Positions 9,187 to 19,008 are shown, counted from the first letter of the stretch. The stretch: DNA of 64,000 nucleotides from Pseudomonas sp. dw_612 (GCF_018449725.1 NZ_JAAVVC010000008.1:62001-126000), one strand, 5' to 3'. Numbers and translations are program-made. The notes: generated by a model from the letters alone, not told the origin.

Positions 9187-9723
9187 GTGAGCGACGAATC
9201 CCATGAACCGTCCAAGCGTTTGTTTTTCGCCTTGAGCTGCGCGGCGGAGCAGCGGCGGGCGATTGCGCAATGGCGCGGGGCATTGCAGCTCAGAAGCGGA
9301 CGGCCGGTGCCGGCGGAGAACTTTCACCTGACGTTGAAGTTTTTGGGCGCGGCGGGCGTGGCGCAGATTGCCGATATCTGCACGGCGGCGGCGAAGGTCC
9401 GGGTGCCGGGTGTGGCATTGCGGGTGGTGCTGGATCGAGTGGATGTCTGGCGCAGGCATGGGGTCTTGGTGCTGGCGTCGGAGCAGGCGCCGCCGGAGTT
9501 GTTGCGGCTGGTGTATGCGCTGGAACAGGCGATGTTGTCGTTCGGGTTTGAGGATTCGCCGAAGGAATTTCGGCCGCATTTGACCTTGATGCGCGACTAT
9601 CGATTGCCGGTGCCCGAGTCGGCAACGCCGCCCGAATTTATCCTGCGGGCCGAGCATTTCACGCTGTTCGAATCCCACAAGGGCCGCTATCGGGCGCTGG
9701 CCGAATGGCCGCTCATTCCCTAG
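9187..9723 (+). CDS. thpR: RNA 2',3'-cyclic phosphodiesterase
   Basis: A 178-residue 2H phosphoesterase (LigT/ThpR) that opens 2',3'-cyclic phosphate RNA ends to 2'-phosphate. Both catalytic HxTx motifs are visible: FHLTLKFLG near residue 44 and RPHLTLMR near residue 135, with KRLFFAL at the N-terminus, all typical. I choose GTG 9187 because AGGAGG ends 8 bases before it; the upstream GTG 9178 overlaps that site. Cytoplasmic. Length is usual for the family. Confidence 0.93.
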   Translation: MSDESHEPSKRLFFALSCAAEQRRAIAQWRGALQLRSGRPVPAENFHLTLKFLGAAGVAQIADICTAAAKVRVPGVALRVVLDRVDVWRRHGVLVLASEQAPPELLRLVYALEQAMLSFGFEDSPKEFRPHLTLMRDYRLPVPESATPPEFILRAEHFTLFESHKGRYRALAEWPLIP

Positions 9724-9726
9724 TCC

Positions 9727-9750
9727 AAAAAAAGGCGCCCGAAGGCGCCT
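9727..9750 (-). terminator. Rho-independent terminator reading leftwards
   Basis: Stem AGGCGCC/GGCGCCT with loop CGAA (9733-9750). On the minus strand the stem is followed by seven T. It would stop leftward transcripts, for example from the polyamine binding-protein gene, before they run into thpR. Confidence 0.75.
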
Positions 9751-9854
9751 GAAGTTCACCTTAACCGAGGAGCCAGGTGAGGCCGTTCTGCGTAGAGCAA
9801 CGCAGCGGTGGTAAGGCGCTGCTTGAACGGAAGAGGGGACATCACTCACTTTCC

Positions 9855-10135
9855 TGTGGGAGCGAGCTTGCTCGCGATGAGGCCATCACATTCAACATTG
9901 ATGGCGACTGGTCCACCGCCATCGCGAGCAAGCTCGCTCCCACAGTGTTTTGTGATGTTCAGAGATTTTGTATCCACACATCACCCCTGTGGGAGCGAGC
10001 TTGCTCGCGAAAGCGGTAGGTCAGGCCCATTGATGCTGGATTTGCCGCCGTCTTCGCGAGCAAGCCCGCTCCCACATTAGAGCGGTGTGAACACACATTC
10101 CTTGTGGGAGCGAGCCTGCTCGCGAAGGCGTCTTC
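9855..10135. repeat. Array of five REP units
   Basis: Five REP units in alternating orientation fill most of the 419-base gap 9724-10142, at about 9855, 9922, 9987, 10052 and 10103. All share the core GGGAGCGAGCTTGCTCGCGA with small changes. No gene is visible in the gap. Confidence 0.9.
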
Positions 10136-10142
10136 AAGCGAA

Positions 10143-11240
10143 TTACTTGCCGAGTTTTACGCGGGTCCAGCCTCGGGTCATGACCCGTTGAACACCAATC
10201 GGCATGTCCGGTATCGCATAGAGCGTCGCCATTACAGCCTGCGACGGGTACGAGCCCGGATCGTCGCGAATCGCCTCATCCACCAACGGTGTCGCTGCGG
10301 CGTTGGCGTTGCTGTAGCCGATGTTGTTAGTGATCTCGGCGATGATGTCCGGGCGCATCAGGAAGTTCATGAACAGGTAGGCGTTATCGACGTTAGCCGC
10401 GTCCCGGGGGATGGCGACCATGTCGTAGAAACTGCCGGCGCCTTCTTTCGGGATGCTGTAGTCGATCGTCACCGTGTCGCCGGCTTCCTTGGCGCGAGCC
10501 TTGGCTTGCAGCACATCGCCGGAATAACCCACGGCCACGCAGATGTTGCCGTTGGCCAGGTCGGAGATGTACTTCGAGGAATGGAAGTACGCCACCGACG
10601 GCCGGATCCTCATGAACAGCGCCTCAGCTTCGGCAATCTGCGCCTTGTCCTGGGAATTTACCGGGTAACTCAGATAGTGCAGGGCGGCCGGGAGCATCTC
10701 GGTTGGCGAATCAAGGAAACTGATGCCACAGGCTTTGAGTTTTTCCGCGTTTTCCGGTTTGAACAGCAAGTCCCAGGAGTTGGTCGGCGCATTGGCCCCG
10801 AGCACTTCCTTGACCTTGGCCGGGTTGAAACCGATGCCAATCGAGCCCCACATGTACGGGAAGGCGTGACCGTTGTCCGGGTCGCTGGCCGAGGCGTTTT
10901 TCAGCAGCACCGGGTTGAGGTTTTTCCAGTTCGGCAGCTTCGATTTGTCCAGCGTCTGATACACGCCAGCCTTGATCTGCTTGGCCAGGAAACTGTTGGA
11001 CGGCACCACGATGTCGTAGCCGGACTTGCCCGCGAGCAGGCGTGCTTCAAGGGTTTCATTGCTGTCGAACACATCGTAGGTCACGCGGATCCCGGTCTCG
11101 TCTTCGAACTTCTTGACCGTGTCCGGGGCGATGTAATCCGACCAGTTATAAACGCGCAGAACCTTGTCGTTGGCCTGGGCGACCGTTGCCATGGCGCCCA
11201 CTAAGGACAGTGTCAGCAGAGTCCTGCCAAACATTTTCAT
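10143..11240 (-). CDS. potF: Polyamine ABC transporter, periplasmic binding protein
   Basis: A 365-residue secreted solute-binding protein of the PotF/SpuD/SpuE family; SpuE is the Pseudomonas name. The signal peptide ends at AQA|ND (residue 23). The mature protein starts with [10 protein letters not shown], the polyamine-binding landmark, and contains [26 protein letters not shown] and [15 protein letters not shown]. It delivers putrescine or spermidine to the PotGHI permease encoded just upstream in the same direction, but is separated from it by 218 bases holding a large palindrome. That may lower or stabilise its transcript separately. Only one binding protein is present here. Confidence 0.95.
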   Translation of the reverse strand: MKMFGRTLLTLSLVGAMATVAQANDKVLRVYNWSDYIAPDTVKKFEDETGIRVTYDVFDSNETLEARLLAGKSGYDIVVPSNSFLAKQIKAGVYQTLDKSKLPNWKNLNPVLLKNASASDPDNGHAFPYMWGSIGIGFNPAKVKEVLGANAPTNSWDLLFKPENAEKLKACGISFLDSPTEMLPAALHYLSYPVNSQDKAQIAEAEALFMRIRPSVAYFHSSKYISDLANGNICVAVGYSGDVLQAKARAKEAGDTVTIDYSIPKEGAGSFYDMVAIPRDAANVDNAYLFMNFLMRPDIIAEITNNIGYSNANAAATPLVDEAIRDDPGSYPSQAVMATLYAIPDMPIGVQRVMTRGWTRVKLGK

Positions 11241-11303
11241 CGGTACAACTCCATTTCTTTTTTATTCAAGTACGCAAAACAATTGCAGTCTCGGCGCACC
11301 CCT

Positions 11304-11437
11304 CGTAGCAGCTGGCGAAGCCTGCGTTCGGCTGCGAAGCAGTCGTAAAACCTGCGAATTCAATCTTCCTGAAAGAACCGCAGAGTCTGAATTCACGACT
11401 GCTGCGCAGCCGAACGCAGGCTTCGCCAGCTGCTACA
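11304..11437. repeat. Long hairpin repeat, family C
   Basis: Near-perfect inverted repeat with arms of about 40 bases (GTAGCAGCTGGCGAAGCCTG... and its reverse complement) around a 50-base centre. It lies between the permease gene potI and the binding-protein gene potF of one operon, so it would form a stable mRNA stem. Confidence 0.88.
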
Positions 11438-11458
11438 ACGTGTGCGTGTTGCAGGCCA

Positions 11459-12340
11459 TTAGGCCGTCGCTTCGGCCCGTTGATTTTGTGGCTGCCACGA
11501 CTCGCTGGCGGTCTGGTCCATCGCTTCCTGGATCGCGCGTTTACGGTTGGCTTCGGCGCGGCGGCTGAAGTACCAGACCATGAAGGTCACGATCGACACC
11601 GCGAGCAGAATCAGACTGGCCACGGCGTTGATCTCAGGCTTCACACCCAGACGCACCGCCGAGAACACTTCCATCGGCAACGTGGTCGAACCCGGCCCGG
11701 AGACGAAACTCGCCAGTACCAAATCATCCAGCGACAAGGCAAACGACATCATCCCGCCCGCCGCCAACGATGGCGCGATCATCGGAATGGTGATCAGGAA
11801 AAACACCTTCAACGGCCGCGCACCCAGGTCCATGGCCGCCTCTTCAATCGACAGGTCCAGCTCACGCAACCGCGCCGACACCACCACCGCCACATACGCC
11901 GCACAGAATGTGGTGTGAGCGATCCAGATCGTCACCAGACCACGTTCCTGCGGCCAGCCAATCAACTGCGCCATCGCCACGAACAACAACAGCAACGACA
12001 GACCGGTGATCACTTCCGGCATCACCAACGGCGCCGTCACCAAGCCACCGAACAACGTGCGACCCTTGAAGCGTGTCACGCGAGTCAGCACGAACGCCGC
12101 CAAGGTTCCCAACGCCACGGCCGCAATCGCGGTGTAGCAAGCGATCTCCAGCGAGCGTACCACCGAGCCCATCAATTGCGTGTTGTCGAGCAAACCGGCG
12201 TACCACTTCACCGACCAGCCGCCCCACACCGTCACCAGTTTCGAGGCGTTGAACGAGTAGATCACCAGGATCAGCATCGGCAGGTAGATAAACGACAGGC
12301 CGAAAATCAGCATGAACTTTGAAAATCCGAAGCGTTTCAT
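11459..12340 (-). CDS. potI: Polyamine ABC transporter permease, PotI/SpuH type
   Basis: A 293-residue inner-membrane permease with six predicted helices. The binding-protein-dependent transport (EAA) loop is visible as EAAMDLGARPLKVFFLITIPMI around residue 180. The gene start overlaps the stop of potH as ATGA, so the two permeases are translationally coupled. With PotG and PotH it forms the importer that takes up amines captured by PotF. Length matches the family. Confidence 0.95.
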   Translation of the reverse strand: MKRFGFSKFMLIFGLSFIYLPMLILVIYSFNASKLVTVWGGWSVKWYAGLLDNTQLMGSVVRSLEIACYTAIAAVALGTLAAFVLTRVTRFKGRTLFGGLVTAPLVMPEVITGLSLLLLFVAMAQLIGWPQERGLVTIWIAHTTFCAAYVAVVVSARLRELDLSIEEAAMDLGARPLKVFFLITIPMIAPSLAAGGMMSFALSLDDLVLASFVSGPGSTTLPMEVFSAVRLGVKPEINAVASLILLAVSIVTFMVWYFSRRAEANRKRAIQEAMDQTASESWQPQNQRAEATA

Positions 12341-13251
12341 CCCCGTGCCTCCATCTCTTTGGCCTGGCTGCGGTTGAACAGCAGAATCGGCACAATCAGG
12401 ATCAACAGCATCACCACTGCCAGGGCAGACGCCACCGGCCAGTCGCGGTTATTGAAGAACTCTTGCCACAGCACACGGCCGATCATCAGCGTCTCCGGGC
12501 CGCCCAACAGTTCCGGAATCACGAACTCACCGACCACCGGAATAAACACCAGCATGCACCCGGCGATGATGCCGTTCTTGGCCAGCGGCACGGTGATTTT
12601 CCAGAAGTTGTTGAAGTTGCTCGAACCCAGGTCCGACGCCGCTTCCAACAGGCTCTCATCGTGCTTGACCAGGTTGGCGTACAGCGGCAACACCATGAAC
12701 GGCAAATACGCATACACCACGCCGATATAGACGGCGGTGTTGGTGTTGAGGATCTCGATCGGCGCCGAGGTGATCCCGGTCCACATCAAAAATGCGTTGA
12801 GCAAACCGTTGTTGCTGAGGATGCCCATCCACGCATACACGCGGATCAGGATCGCGGTCCAGGTCGGCATCATGATCAACAGCATCAGGACGTTTTGCGT
12901 TTCTTTCTTGGCCTTGGTAATCGCGTAGGCCATCGGGAAACCGATCACCAGGCACATCAGCGTACTGAGCAACGCCACTTTCAGCGAACCGAGGTAGGCC
13001 GAGATGTACAACTCGTCCTGAGTCAGCAGCGAGTAGTTGCCGAGGTTCAGCAACAACTGGAATTTCTGCTCGGCGAAGGTGTAGATCTCCGAGTACGGCG
13101 GAATCGCCAGCGCGGCCTCCGAGAAGCTGATCTTCATCACCAAAAAGAACGGCAGCATGAAGAACAGGAACAGCCAGATGAACGGAATGCCGATCACCAG
13201 TTTGCGCCCGCTGGGGACCAGTCTCAGGAATTGCTGATTGAAGGTTTTCAT
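12337..13251 (-). CDS. potH: Polyamine ABC transporter permease, PotH/SpuG type
   Basis: A 304-residue permease. The N-terminal span (LVIGIPFIWLFLFFMLPFFLV) is followed by a periplasmic region and five more spans. The EAA loop reads EAASDLGSSNFNNFWKITVPL near residue 205. ATG 13251 overlaps the potG stop (ATGA), and its own stop overlaps the potI start, giving a coupled potG-potH-potI unit. Partner of PotI in the membrane channel. Confidence 0.95.
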   Translation of the reverse strand: MKTFNQQFLRLVPSGRKLVIGIPFIWLFLFFMLPFFLVMKISFSEAALAIPPYSEIYTFAEQKFQLLLNLGNYSLLTQDELYISAYLGSLKVALLSTLMCLVIGFPMAYAITKAKKETQNVLMLLIMMPTWTAILIRVYAWMGILSNNGLLNAFLMWTGITSAPIEILNTNTAVYIGVVYAYLPFMVLPLYANLVKHDESLLEAASDLGSSNFNNFWKITVPLAKNGIIAGCMLVFIPVVGEFVIPELLGGPETLMIGRVLWQEFFNNRDWPVASALAVVMLLILIVPILLFNRSQAKEMEARG

Positions 13252-14390
13252 GAGCGCAGTACCACGCCGCTGTCGTCTTCCCACCACACGTAGACCTGAT
13301 CGTCCCAGGTCGGACGTGCGCCCCGGCGTTCGGCGTTGGCCATGAACGATTGCACGACTTTACCGCCCGGCAATTCGACGTAGAACACCGAGTGACCGCC
13401 GAGGTAGGCGATGTCATGCACCTTGCCTTGGGACCAGTTGTAGCGCTGCTCTGGCTTGAGCGTGCTGACCAGCATTTTTTCCGGGCGGATGGCGTAGGTG
13501 ATCGACTTGTCCTGCACCGAAGTGCTGACGCCGTGACCGACGTAAATCTTCTGCTCCAGGTCCGGGCTGTGGATGATCGCGTGACCTTCCAGGTCCTCGA
13601 CCACGGTGCCGTCGAAGGCGTTCACGTTACCGATGAATTCGCAGACCATGCGGCTGACCGGCGCTTCGTAAATGTCCACCGGGCTGCCGATCTGGGCGAT
13701 CCAGCCGAGGTGCATGATCGCGATGCGTTCGGCCATGGTCATGGCTTCTTCCTGGTCGTGGGTCACCATCACGCAGGTCACGCCGACCCGCTCGATGATC
13801 TGCACCAGTTCCAGTTGCATCTGCGAACGCAGTTTTTTATCCAGCGCGCCCATGGGTTCGTCGAGTAACAACAGCTTCGGACGCTTGGCCAGGGAGCGGG
13901 CGAGGGCGACGCGCTGACGTTGGCCGCCGGACAACTGATGGGGTTTGCGTTTGGCGTATTGGGTCATGTGCACCAGACGCAGCATCTCTTCCACACGGGC
14001 GTCGATTTCGCTGGCGGACAAGCGATCCTGCTTGAGGCCGAAGGCAATGTTCTGCGCCACCGTCATGTGCGGGAACAGCGCGTAGGACTGGAACATCATG
14101 TTGATCGGCCGCTCGTAGGGCGGCATGTCGGTGATGTCGACACCGTCGAGCAAGATGCGCCCTTCGGTCGGGCGCTCGAAGCCGGCGAGCATGCGCAGCA
14201 GGGTCGATTTGCCCGAGCCGGAACCACCGAGCAGGGCGAAGATTTCGCCTTGATGGATCTCCAGGGACACATCGTCCACGGCGGTGGTTTCGTCGAACTT
14301 CTTGGTGACCCGGTCGATTTTCACCAAGACCTTTTTCGGTGCCTGGTGACCTTCAAGAGCCTTCCTGTAAGTGCTGGAGGCATTTGCCAT
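13248..14390 (-). CDS. potG: Polyamine ABC transporter ATPase, PotG/SpuF type
   Basis: A 380-residue ATP-binding subunit. Walker A GGSGSGKS at residues 55-62, Q-loop in MMFQSYALFPHM, signature LSGGQRQRVALARSL, Walker B LLLLDEPMGALD and switch His in VMVTHDQEEAMT are all intact. A C-terminal TOBE-like domain follows (about 290-380). ATG 14390 is chosen because GGGAG lies 8 bases upstream; the open frame runs 28 codons further without a ribosome site. First gene of the coupled transporter unit. Confidence 0.95.
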   Translation of the reverse strand: MANASSTYRKALEGHQAPKKVLVKIDRVTKKFDETTAVDDVSLEIHQGEIFALLGGSGSGKSTLLRMLAGFERPTEGRILLDGVDITDMPPYERPINMMFQSYALFPHMTVAQNIAFGLKQDRLSASEIDARVEEMLRLVHMTQYAKRKPHQLSGGQRQRVALARSLAKRPKLLLLDEPMGALDKKLRSQMQLELVQIIERVGVTCVMVTHDQEEAMTMAERIAIMHLGWIAQIGSPVDIYEAPVSRMVCEFIGNVNAFDGTVVEDLEGHAIIHSPDLEQKIYVGHGVSTSVQDKSITYAIRPEKMLVSTLKPEQRYNWSQGKVHDIAYLGGHSVFYVELPGGKVVQSFMANAERRGARPTWDDQVYVWWEDDSGVVLRS

Positions 14391-14491
14391 GTGAAACTCC
14401 CAACAGGTTTCAGTCGTCGGGCCAACGCGGCCTGACTTAATAGTTGATTGCAAGCCTGAGCCGGGTGATGCCATTCAATCCAAACGCGGTC

Positions 14492-14574
14492 CCTGTAGGA
14501 GCTGCCGAAGGCTGCGATCTTTTGACTTTGATTTTTAAGATCAAAAGATCGCAGCCTTCGGCAGCTCCTACAGG
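14492..14574. repeat. Hairpin repeat, family B (GTAGGAGCTGCCGAAGGC)
   Basis: Perfect inverted repeat with arms of about 35 bases: CTGTAGGAGCTGCCGAAGGC...GATCTTTTGA and its reverse complement. It lies in the 361-base gap between puuD and potG (14391-14751). The remainder of the gap shows no gene. Confidence 0.9.
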
Positions 14575-14751
14575 ATGTTGCGCATGACTTGCTGGCCCAT
14601 ACCGCTCGGGCTTATTCGGCGCCGCCGTCCTGGCTGCCTGGTGGTGCTTGTTGTTGTCTTGTTTCGTTTTTTACGCGTGAAGAGGCAGCGCGCGTCGGCG
14701 CAGCCGCCCGTTCACGAGGGCAGTTAAAGGGTTGGATGAGGGGTTAAGTCG

Positions 14752-15513
14752 TCAGCGTTTTTTACGTAGCGCCGCCCGTTGCCGGCACGCATCGCCAAAC
14801 GCCTGGAAAACACTTAAATACTGAGGATTCGAAAGCACCTGCCATTCCGGATGCCACTGCACACCGACCGCAAACGTCGGGCTGTGGTCCACCGAAATCG
14901 CCTCGATCAAACCATCCGGCGCCACCGCTTCGCAGCGCAGCCCTGGCGCCAGTCGATCAATGCCCTGACTGTGAATCGAATTGACCCTGAACTCGGCCGG
15001 CAACCCCAGTGCTTCGAGCACACCGCCAGGCTGCACAGTCACCGCGTGAGCCGGCGCGTATTGCACCGCCAACTCTGGACTGTCCGCTTCACGGTGATCG
15101 AGCATGCCGGGCAGTTCATGCACCTTCTGATGCAGGCTGCCACCGAACGCCACGTTCATTTCCTGAAAGCCACGGCAGATCCCCAGCACCGGCACGCCGG
15201 CGGCAATCGCTGCACGCAATAAAGGAAGGGTTGTGGCATCCCGCGCCGGATCGTGATCCGTGCCGGGGGCGCTGGCGGGGCCTTGATAGTGGAAGGGTTC
15301 CACATTCGAGGGCGAGCCGGTGAGCAACAGACCGTCGAGCTGCGCGAGCAGGTCCTCGATTTCAGTCAATTCGCCCAGGGAAGGAATAACGACGGGCAAC
15401 CCCAGAGCCGCGACGCTGACAGCACGCAAGTACTTGTCGCCGCTGACGTGGTAGGGGTGCAGGCCAATCTGTTTGACGCACGCTGTAACGCCGATCAATG
15501 GCTTGAATGCCAT
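14752..15513 (-). CDS. puuD: Gamma-glutamyl-GABA hydrolase (class I glutamine amidotransferase-like)
   Basis: A 253-residue peptidase C26 family enzyme (SpuA in P. aeruginosa) that releases GABA and glutamate from gamma-glutamyl-GABA, the last step of the pathway. The nucleophile is in GICRGF (Cys113) and the rest of the triad in WHPEW (His221, Glu223). LTGSPSNVEP (about 64-73) is the usual oxyanion region. ATG 15513 is preferred over the GTG three codons upstream because GAGG lies 8 bases before it. Divergent from puuA across 280 bases; same strand as the transporter genes. Confidence 0.93.
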   Translation of the reverse strand: MAFKPLIGVTACVKQIGLHPYHVSGDKYLRAVSVAALGLPVVIPSLGELTEIEDLLAQLDGLLLTGSPSNVEPFHYQGPASAPGTDHDPARDATTLPLLRAAIAAGVPVLGICRGFQEMNVAFGGSLHQKVHELPGMLDHREADSPELAVQYAPAHAVTVQPGGVLEALGLPAEFRVNSIHSQGIDRLAPGLRCEAVAPDGLIEAISVDHSPTFAVGVQWHPEWQVLSNPQYLSVFQAFGDACRQRAALRKKR

Positions 15514-15793
15514 TTTTATCACCTCGAAGTTTCACACTTGAACGAGCTTTTCCGGAGCTTAGCCTTGTTGATTTTAATTAACAACTCTCATGTAAAAAAT
15601 TCTAAACGCCGGTCGTCCGATGCTGAGGGTTTACACGGCTTCGGCGTCTTATCTGGCACTCTCGTCCCCATAAAAGGCCCGAAAATAAAGGTTGAAAGGC
15701 CAAGTGTTCGCTATTGACTTCACTTTGTCTTTCGGATTGACTGGGCTCGCAACACCGTAGTGAACATAATAATTAACAGCTAATAGGTGCATC
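15514..15793. promoter_or_regulatory. Divergent promoter region puuD/puuA with possible PuuR-type box
   Basis: An AT-rich 280-base region between divergent polyamine genes. At about 15762-15779 stands AGTGAACATAATAATTAA, which resembles half of the known E. coli PuuR box (core ATGAACA flanked by A/T). A similar GTGAAC word, on the other strand, precedes the puuR-like gene at about 20702-20712. The match is by eye only. Confidence 0.35.
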
Positions 15794-17170
15794 ATGTCGG
15801 TCCCTCTGCGTACCGTTCAACTCAACGAAGCAAACGCATTCCTTAAGAAATATCCTGAGGTTTTGTACGTCGACCTTCTGATTGCGGATATGAACGGTGT
15901 GGTGCGCGGCAAGCGCATCGAACGCACCAGTCTTCATAAGGTTTACGAAAAAGGCATCAACCTCCCGGCGTCACTCTTTGCTCTGGACATCAACGGTTCT
16001 ACGGTGGAAAGCACCGGCCTGGGTCTGGACATCGGCGACTCGGATCGAATCTGCTACCCCATCCCTGACACCCTGAGCATTGAGCCGTGGCAGAAGCGCC
16101 CAACCGCGCAATTGCTGATGACCATGCACGAACTCGAAGGTCAGCCGTTCTTCGCCGACCCGCGTGAAGTGCTGGCGAATGTGGTGCGCAAGTTCGACGA
16201 CATGGGCCTGACCATCTGCGCAGCGTTTGAACTGGAGTTCTACCTGATCGACCAGGACAACGTGAACGGTCGGCCGCAGTCGCCGCGTTCGCCGGTCTCG
16301 GGCAAGCGTCCGGTGTCGACTCAGGTGTACCTGATTGACGACCTCGACGAATACGTCGATTGCCTGCAAGACATCCTCGAAGGCGCGAAAGAGCAGGGCA
16401 TTCCTGCGGACGCCATCGTCAAGGAAAGCGCCCCGGCGCAGTTCGAAGTCAACCTGCATCACGTCAACGACCCGATCAAGGCCTGCGACTACGCGGTGTT
16501 GCTCAAGCGTCTGGTGAAGAACATCGCCTACGACCACGAGATGGACACCACGTTTATGGCCAAGCCGTATCCGGGCCAGGCGGGCAATGGTTTGCACGTG
16601 CACATTTCGATTCTCGACAAAGAAGGCAACAACATCTTTGCCAGCGAGGATCCCGAGCAGAACGCCGCGCTGCGACACGCGATCGGCGGTGTGCTCGAGA
16701 CCCTGCCGGCGCAAATGGCTTTCCTGTGCCCGAACGTCAACTCGTATCGCCGCTTCGGCGCACAGTTCTATGTGCCGAACTCACCGAGCTGGGGCATCGA
16801 CAACCGTACCGTAGCGGTACGCGTGCCGACCGGTTCGGCGGACTCGGTGCGCATCGAACACCGCGTGGCCGGCGCCGACGCCAACCCGTACCTGCTGATG
16901 GCCTCGGTTCTGGCCGGTATTCACCACGGCTTGACCAACAAAATCGAACCGGGTCCACCGGTGGAAGGCAACAGCTACGAGCAGAACGAACAAAGCCTGC
17001 CGAACAACCTGCGCGACGCATTGCGCGAGCTGGACGACAGCGAAGTTATGGCCAAATACATCGACCCGCTCTACATCGACGTGTTCGTGGCGTGCAAGGA
17101 AAGCGAGTTGGCCGAGTTCGAAAACTCCATCTCGGACCTTGAGTACAACTGGTATTTGCACACCGTTTAA
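15794..17170 (+). CDS. puuA: Gamma-glutamyl-polyamine synthetase (glutamine synthetase family)
   Basis: A 458-residue enzyme (SpuB/SpuI group) that joins glutamate to putrescine or another amine using ATP. Glutamine synthetase landmarks are present: DMNGVVRGKRI near the N-terminus, the metal-site strand AFELEFYLID, FEVNLHH, and NGLHVHISILDKEGNNIF. The family's NRTVAVRVPT and EHRVAGADANPYL motifs follow. AGGTG lies 6 bases before ATG 15794. It opens the divergent catabolic half of the locus; the dehydrogenase gene follows after 297 bases of repeats. Confidence 0.95.
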   Translation: MSVPLRTVQLNEANAFLKKYPEVLYVDLLIADMNGVVRGKRIERTSLHKVYEKGINLPASLFALDINGSTVESTGLGLDIGDSDRICYPIPDTLSIEPWQKRPTAQLLMTMHELEGQPFFADPREVLANVVRKFDDMGLTICAAFELEFYLIDQDNVNGRPQSPRSPVSGKRPVSTQVYLIDDLDEYVDCLQDILEGAKEQGIPADAIVKESAPAQFEVNLHHVNDPIKACDYAVLLKRLVKNIAYDHEMDTTFMAKPYPGQAGNGLHVHISILDKEGNNIFASEDPEQNAALRHAIGGVLETLPAQMAFLCPNVNSYRRFGAQFYVPNSPSWGIDNRTVAVRVPTGSADSVRIEHRVAGADANPYLLMASVLAGIHHGLTNKIEPGPPVEGNSYEQNEQSLPNNLRDALRELDDSEVMAKYIDPLYIDVFVACKESELAEFENSISDLEYNWYLHTV

Positions 17171-17185
17171 CGGCTAGCGAATCAC

Positions 17186-17273
17186 CCTGTAGGAGCTGCC
17201 GAAGGCTGCGATCTTTTGATTTTGCTTTTCAAGATCAAGATCAAAAGATCGCAGCCTTCGGTAGCTCCTACGG
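17186..17273. repeat. Hairpin repeat, family B
   Basis: Inverted repeat CTGTAGGAGCTGCCGAAGGC...GATCTTTTGA with one mismatch (GGTAGCTCC in the second arm). It lies just after the puuA stop. Confidence 0.9.
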
Positions 17274-17317
17274 TGGATTTGTGTCGTTCACAAAAGCTGT
17301 GAACAACACCGATCCAA

Positions 17318-17408
17318 TGTGGGAGCGGGCTTGCTCGCGAAGAGGGCGGCACATTCAACATCGATGTCGCCTGACACACCGCCTTCGCGAGCAAGCCCGC
17401 TCCCACAG
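17318..17408. repeat. REP doublet (REPIN)
   Basis: ATGTGGGAGCGGGCTTGCTC and its reverse complement about 70 bases apart, between puuA and puuC. The centre (CACATTCAACATCGATGTCG) is shared in form with doublets at 29151 and 56107. Confidence 0.9.
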
Positions 17409-17467
17409 GGGATCGCATTGCAAGTTTTAACTGACGATCACTTATTCCTCTGCGTCGAGTCACAACA

Positions 17468-18958
17468 ATGACAAACACTCGCAGCGACTGGGAACAACGC
17501 TTCCAGTCCTTATCCATCGAAGGCCGGGCCTTTATCGACGGTCAATACCGCGCAGCAATTAGCGGCGATACCTTCGAATGCATCAGCCCGGTCGACGGCC
17601 GTTTCCTGGCCAACGTTGCCAGCACCGACGAAGCCGATGCCAACGCGGCCGTCGCCGTCGCCCGCCAGACCTTCGAGTCCGGCATCTGGGCCAAGCAAGC
17701 CCCGGCCGAGCGCAAACGCATCCTGATTCGTTTCGCCGATCTGATCCTGGCGCACCAGGAAGAACTGGCCCTGCTCGAAACCCTCGACATGGGCAAACCG
17801 ATCAGTGACTCGATGAGCATCGACATTCCAGCGACCGCCAACGCGATCCGTTGGAGCGCCGAAGCCATCGACAAGATCTACGACGAAGTCGCCGCCACGC
17901 CCCACGATCAACTCGGCCTCATCACCCGCGAACCGACGGGCGTGGTCGCCGCCATCGTGCCGTGGAATTTCCCGCTGATCATGGCCAGCTGGAAGTTCGC
18001 CCCGGCCCTCGCAGCGGGCAACTCGTTCATCCTCAAGCCTTCGGAAAAGTCGCCCCTCACCGCGATCCGCATCGCCCAATTGGCGCTGGACGCCGGCATC
18101 CCGAAAGGCGTGTTCAACGTCCTGCCGGGCTACGGTCACACCGTCGGCAAGGCGTTGGCGTTGCACATGGACGTCGACGTGCTGGCCTTCACCGGCTCGA
18201 CCGCGATTGCCAAGCAACTGCTGATTTACGCCGGGCAAAGCAACATGAAACGCGTCTGGCTCGAAGCAGGGGGGAAGAGTCCAAACGTGGTGTTCGCCGA
18301 CGCGCCGGATTTGCGCGCGGCAGCACAAGCAGCGGCGGGAGCGATTGCCTTCAACCAGGGCGAAGTCTGCACCGCCGGTTCGCGGTTGCTGGTGGAACGC
18401 TCGATTCGCGAGCAGTTCATTCCGCTGCTGGTGGAAGCGCTGCAAGCCTGGAAACCGGGGCACGCCCTCGATCCGGACACCACCGTCGGCGCGGTCGTCG
18501 ATCAGCGTCAATTGGACAACGTGTTGCGCTATATCCAGGTCGGCAAAGACCAGGGCGCGCAACTGATCGCGGGCGGCAGCCGCACCCTCGAAAGCACCGG
18601 TGGCCTCTACGTCGAACCGGCGATTTTCGACGGCGTGACCAACGCCATGACCATCGCCCGGGAAGAGATTTTCGGTCCGGTGCTGTCGCTGATCACCTTC
18701 GACACCGAGGAAGAAGCGCTGGCCATCGCCAACGACAGCATCTTCGGCCTGGCGGCGGGCGTGTGGACCAGCAACCTGAGCAAGGCCCACACCTTCGCCC
18801 GCGGCTTGCGCGCCGGCAGCGTCTGGGTCAACCAATACGACGGCGGCGACATGACCGCGCCGTTCGGCGGGTTCAAGCAGTCGGGTAACGGTCGGGACAA
18901 ATCGCTGCATGCGTTCGACAAATACACCGAACTCAAAGCGACCTGGATCAAGCTCTAA
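17468..18958 (+). CDS. puuC: Gamma-glutamyl-gamma-aminobutyraldehyde dehydrogenase
   Basis: A 496-residue NAD(P)-dependent aldehyde dehydrogenase. Catalytic Glu266 is in LEAGGKSP and Cys301 in GEVCTAGSR; the cofactor motif PWNFPLIM and FTGSTAIAK are intact. From context it oxidises gamma-glutamyl-aminobutyraldehyde, made by PuuB, to gamma-glutamyl-GABA. The puuB gene starts 50 bases downstream, so puuC and puuB form an operon. Length is usual. Family certain; precise substrate inferred from neighbours. Confidence 0.94.
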   Translation: MTNTRSDWEQRFQSLSIEGRAFIDGQYRAAISGDTFECISPVDGRFLANVASTDEADANAAVAVARQTFESGIWAKQAPAERKRILIRFADLILAHQEELALLETLDMGKPISDSMSIDIPATANAIRWSAEAIDKIYDEVAATPHDQLGLITREPTGVVAAIVPWNFPLIMASWKFAPALAAGNSFILKPSEKSPLTAIRIAQLALDAGIPKGVFNVLPGYGHTVGKALALHMDVDVLAFTGSTAIAKQLLIYAGQSNMKRVWLEAGGKSPNVVFADAPDLRAAAQAAAGAIAFNQGEVCTAGSRLLVERSIREQFIPLLVEALQAWKPGHALDPDTTVGAVVDQRQLDNVLRYIQVGKDQGAQLIAGGSRTLESTGGLYVEPAIFDGVTNAMTIAREEIFGPVLSLITFDTEEEALAIANDSIFGLAAGVWTSNLSKAHTFARGLRAGSVWVNQYDGGDMTAPFGGFKQSGNGRDKSLHAFDKYTELKATWIKL

Positions 18959-19008
18959 CACCTTTACAGCGGCGGTCGCAGGCGAGCCTGCGGCCATCGG
19001 AGAAACGT

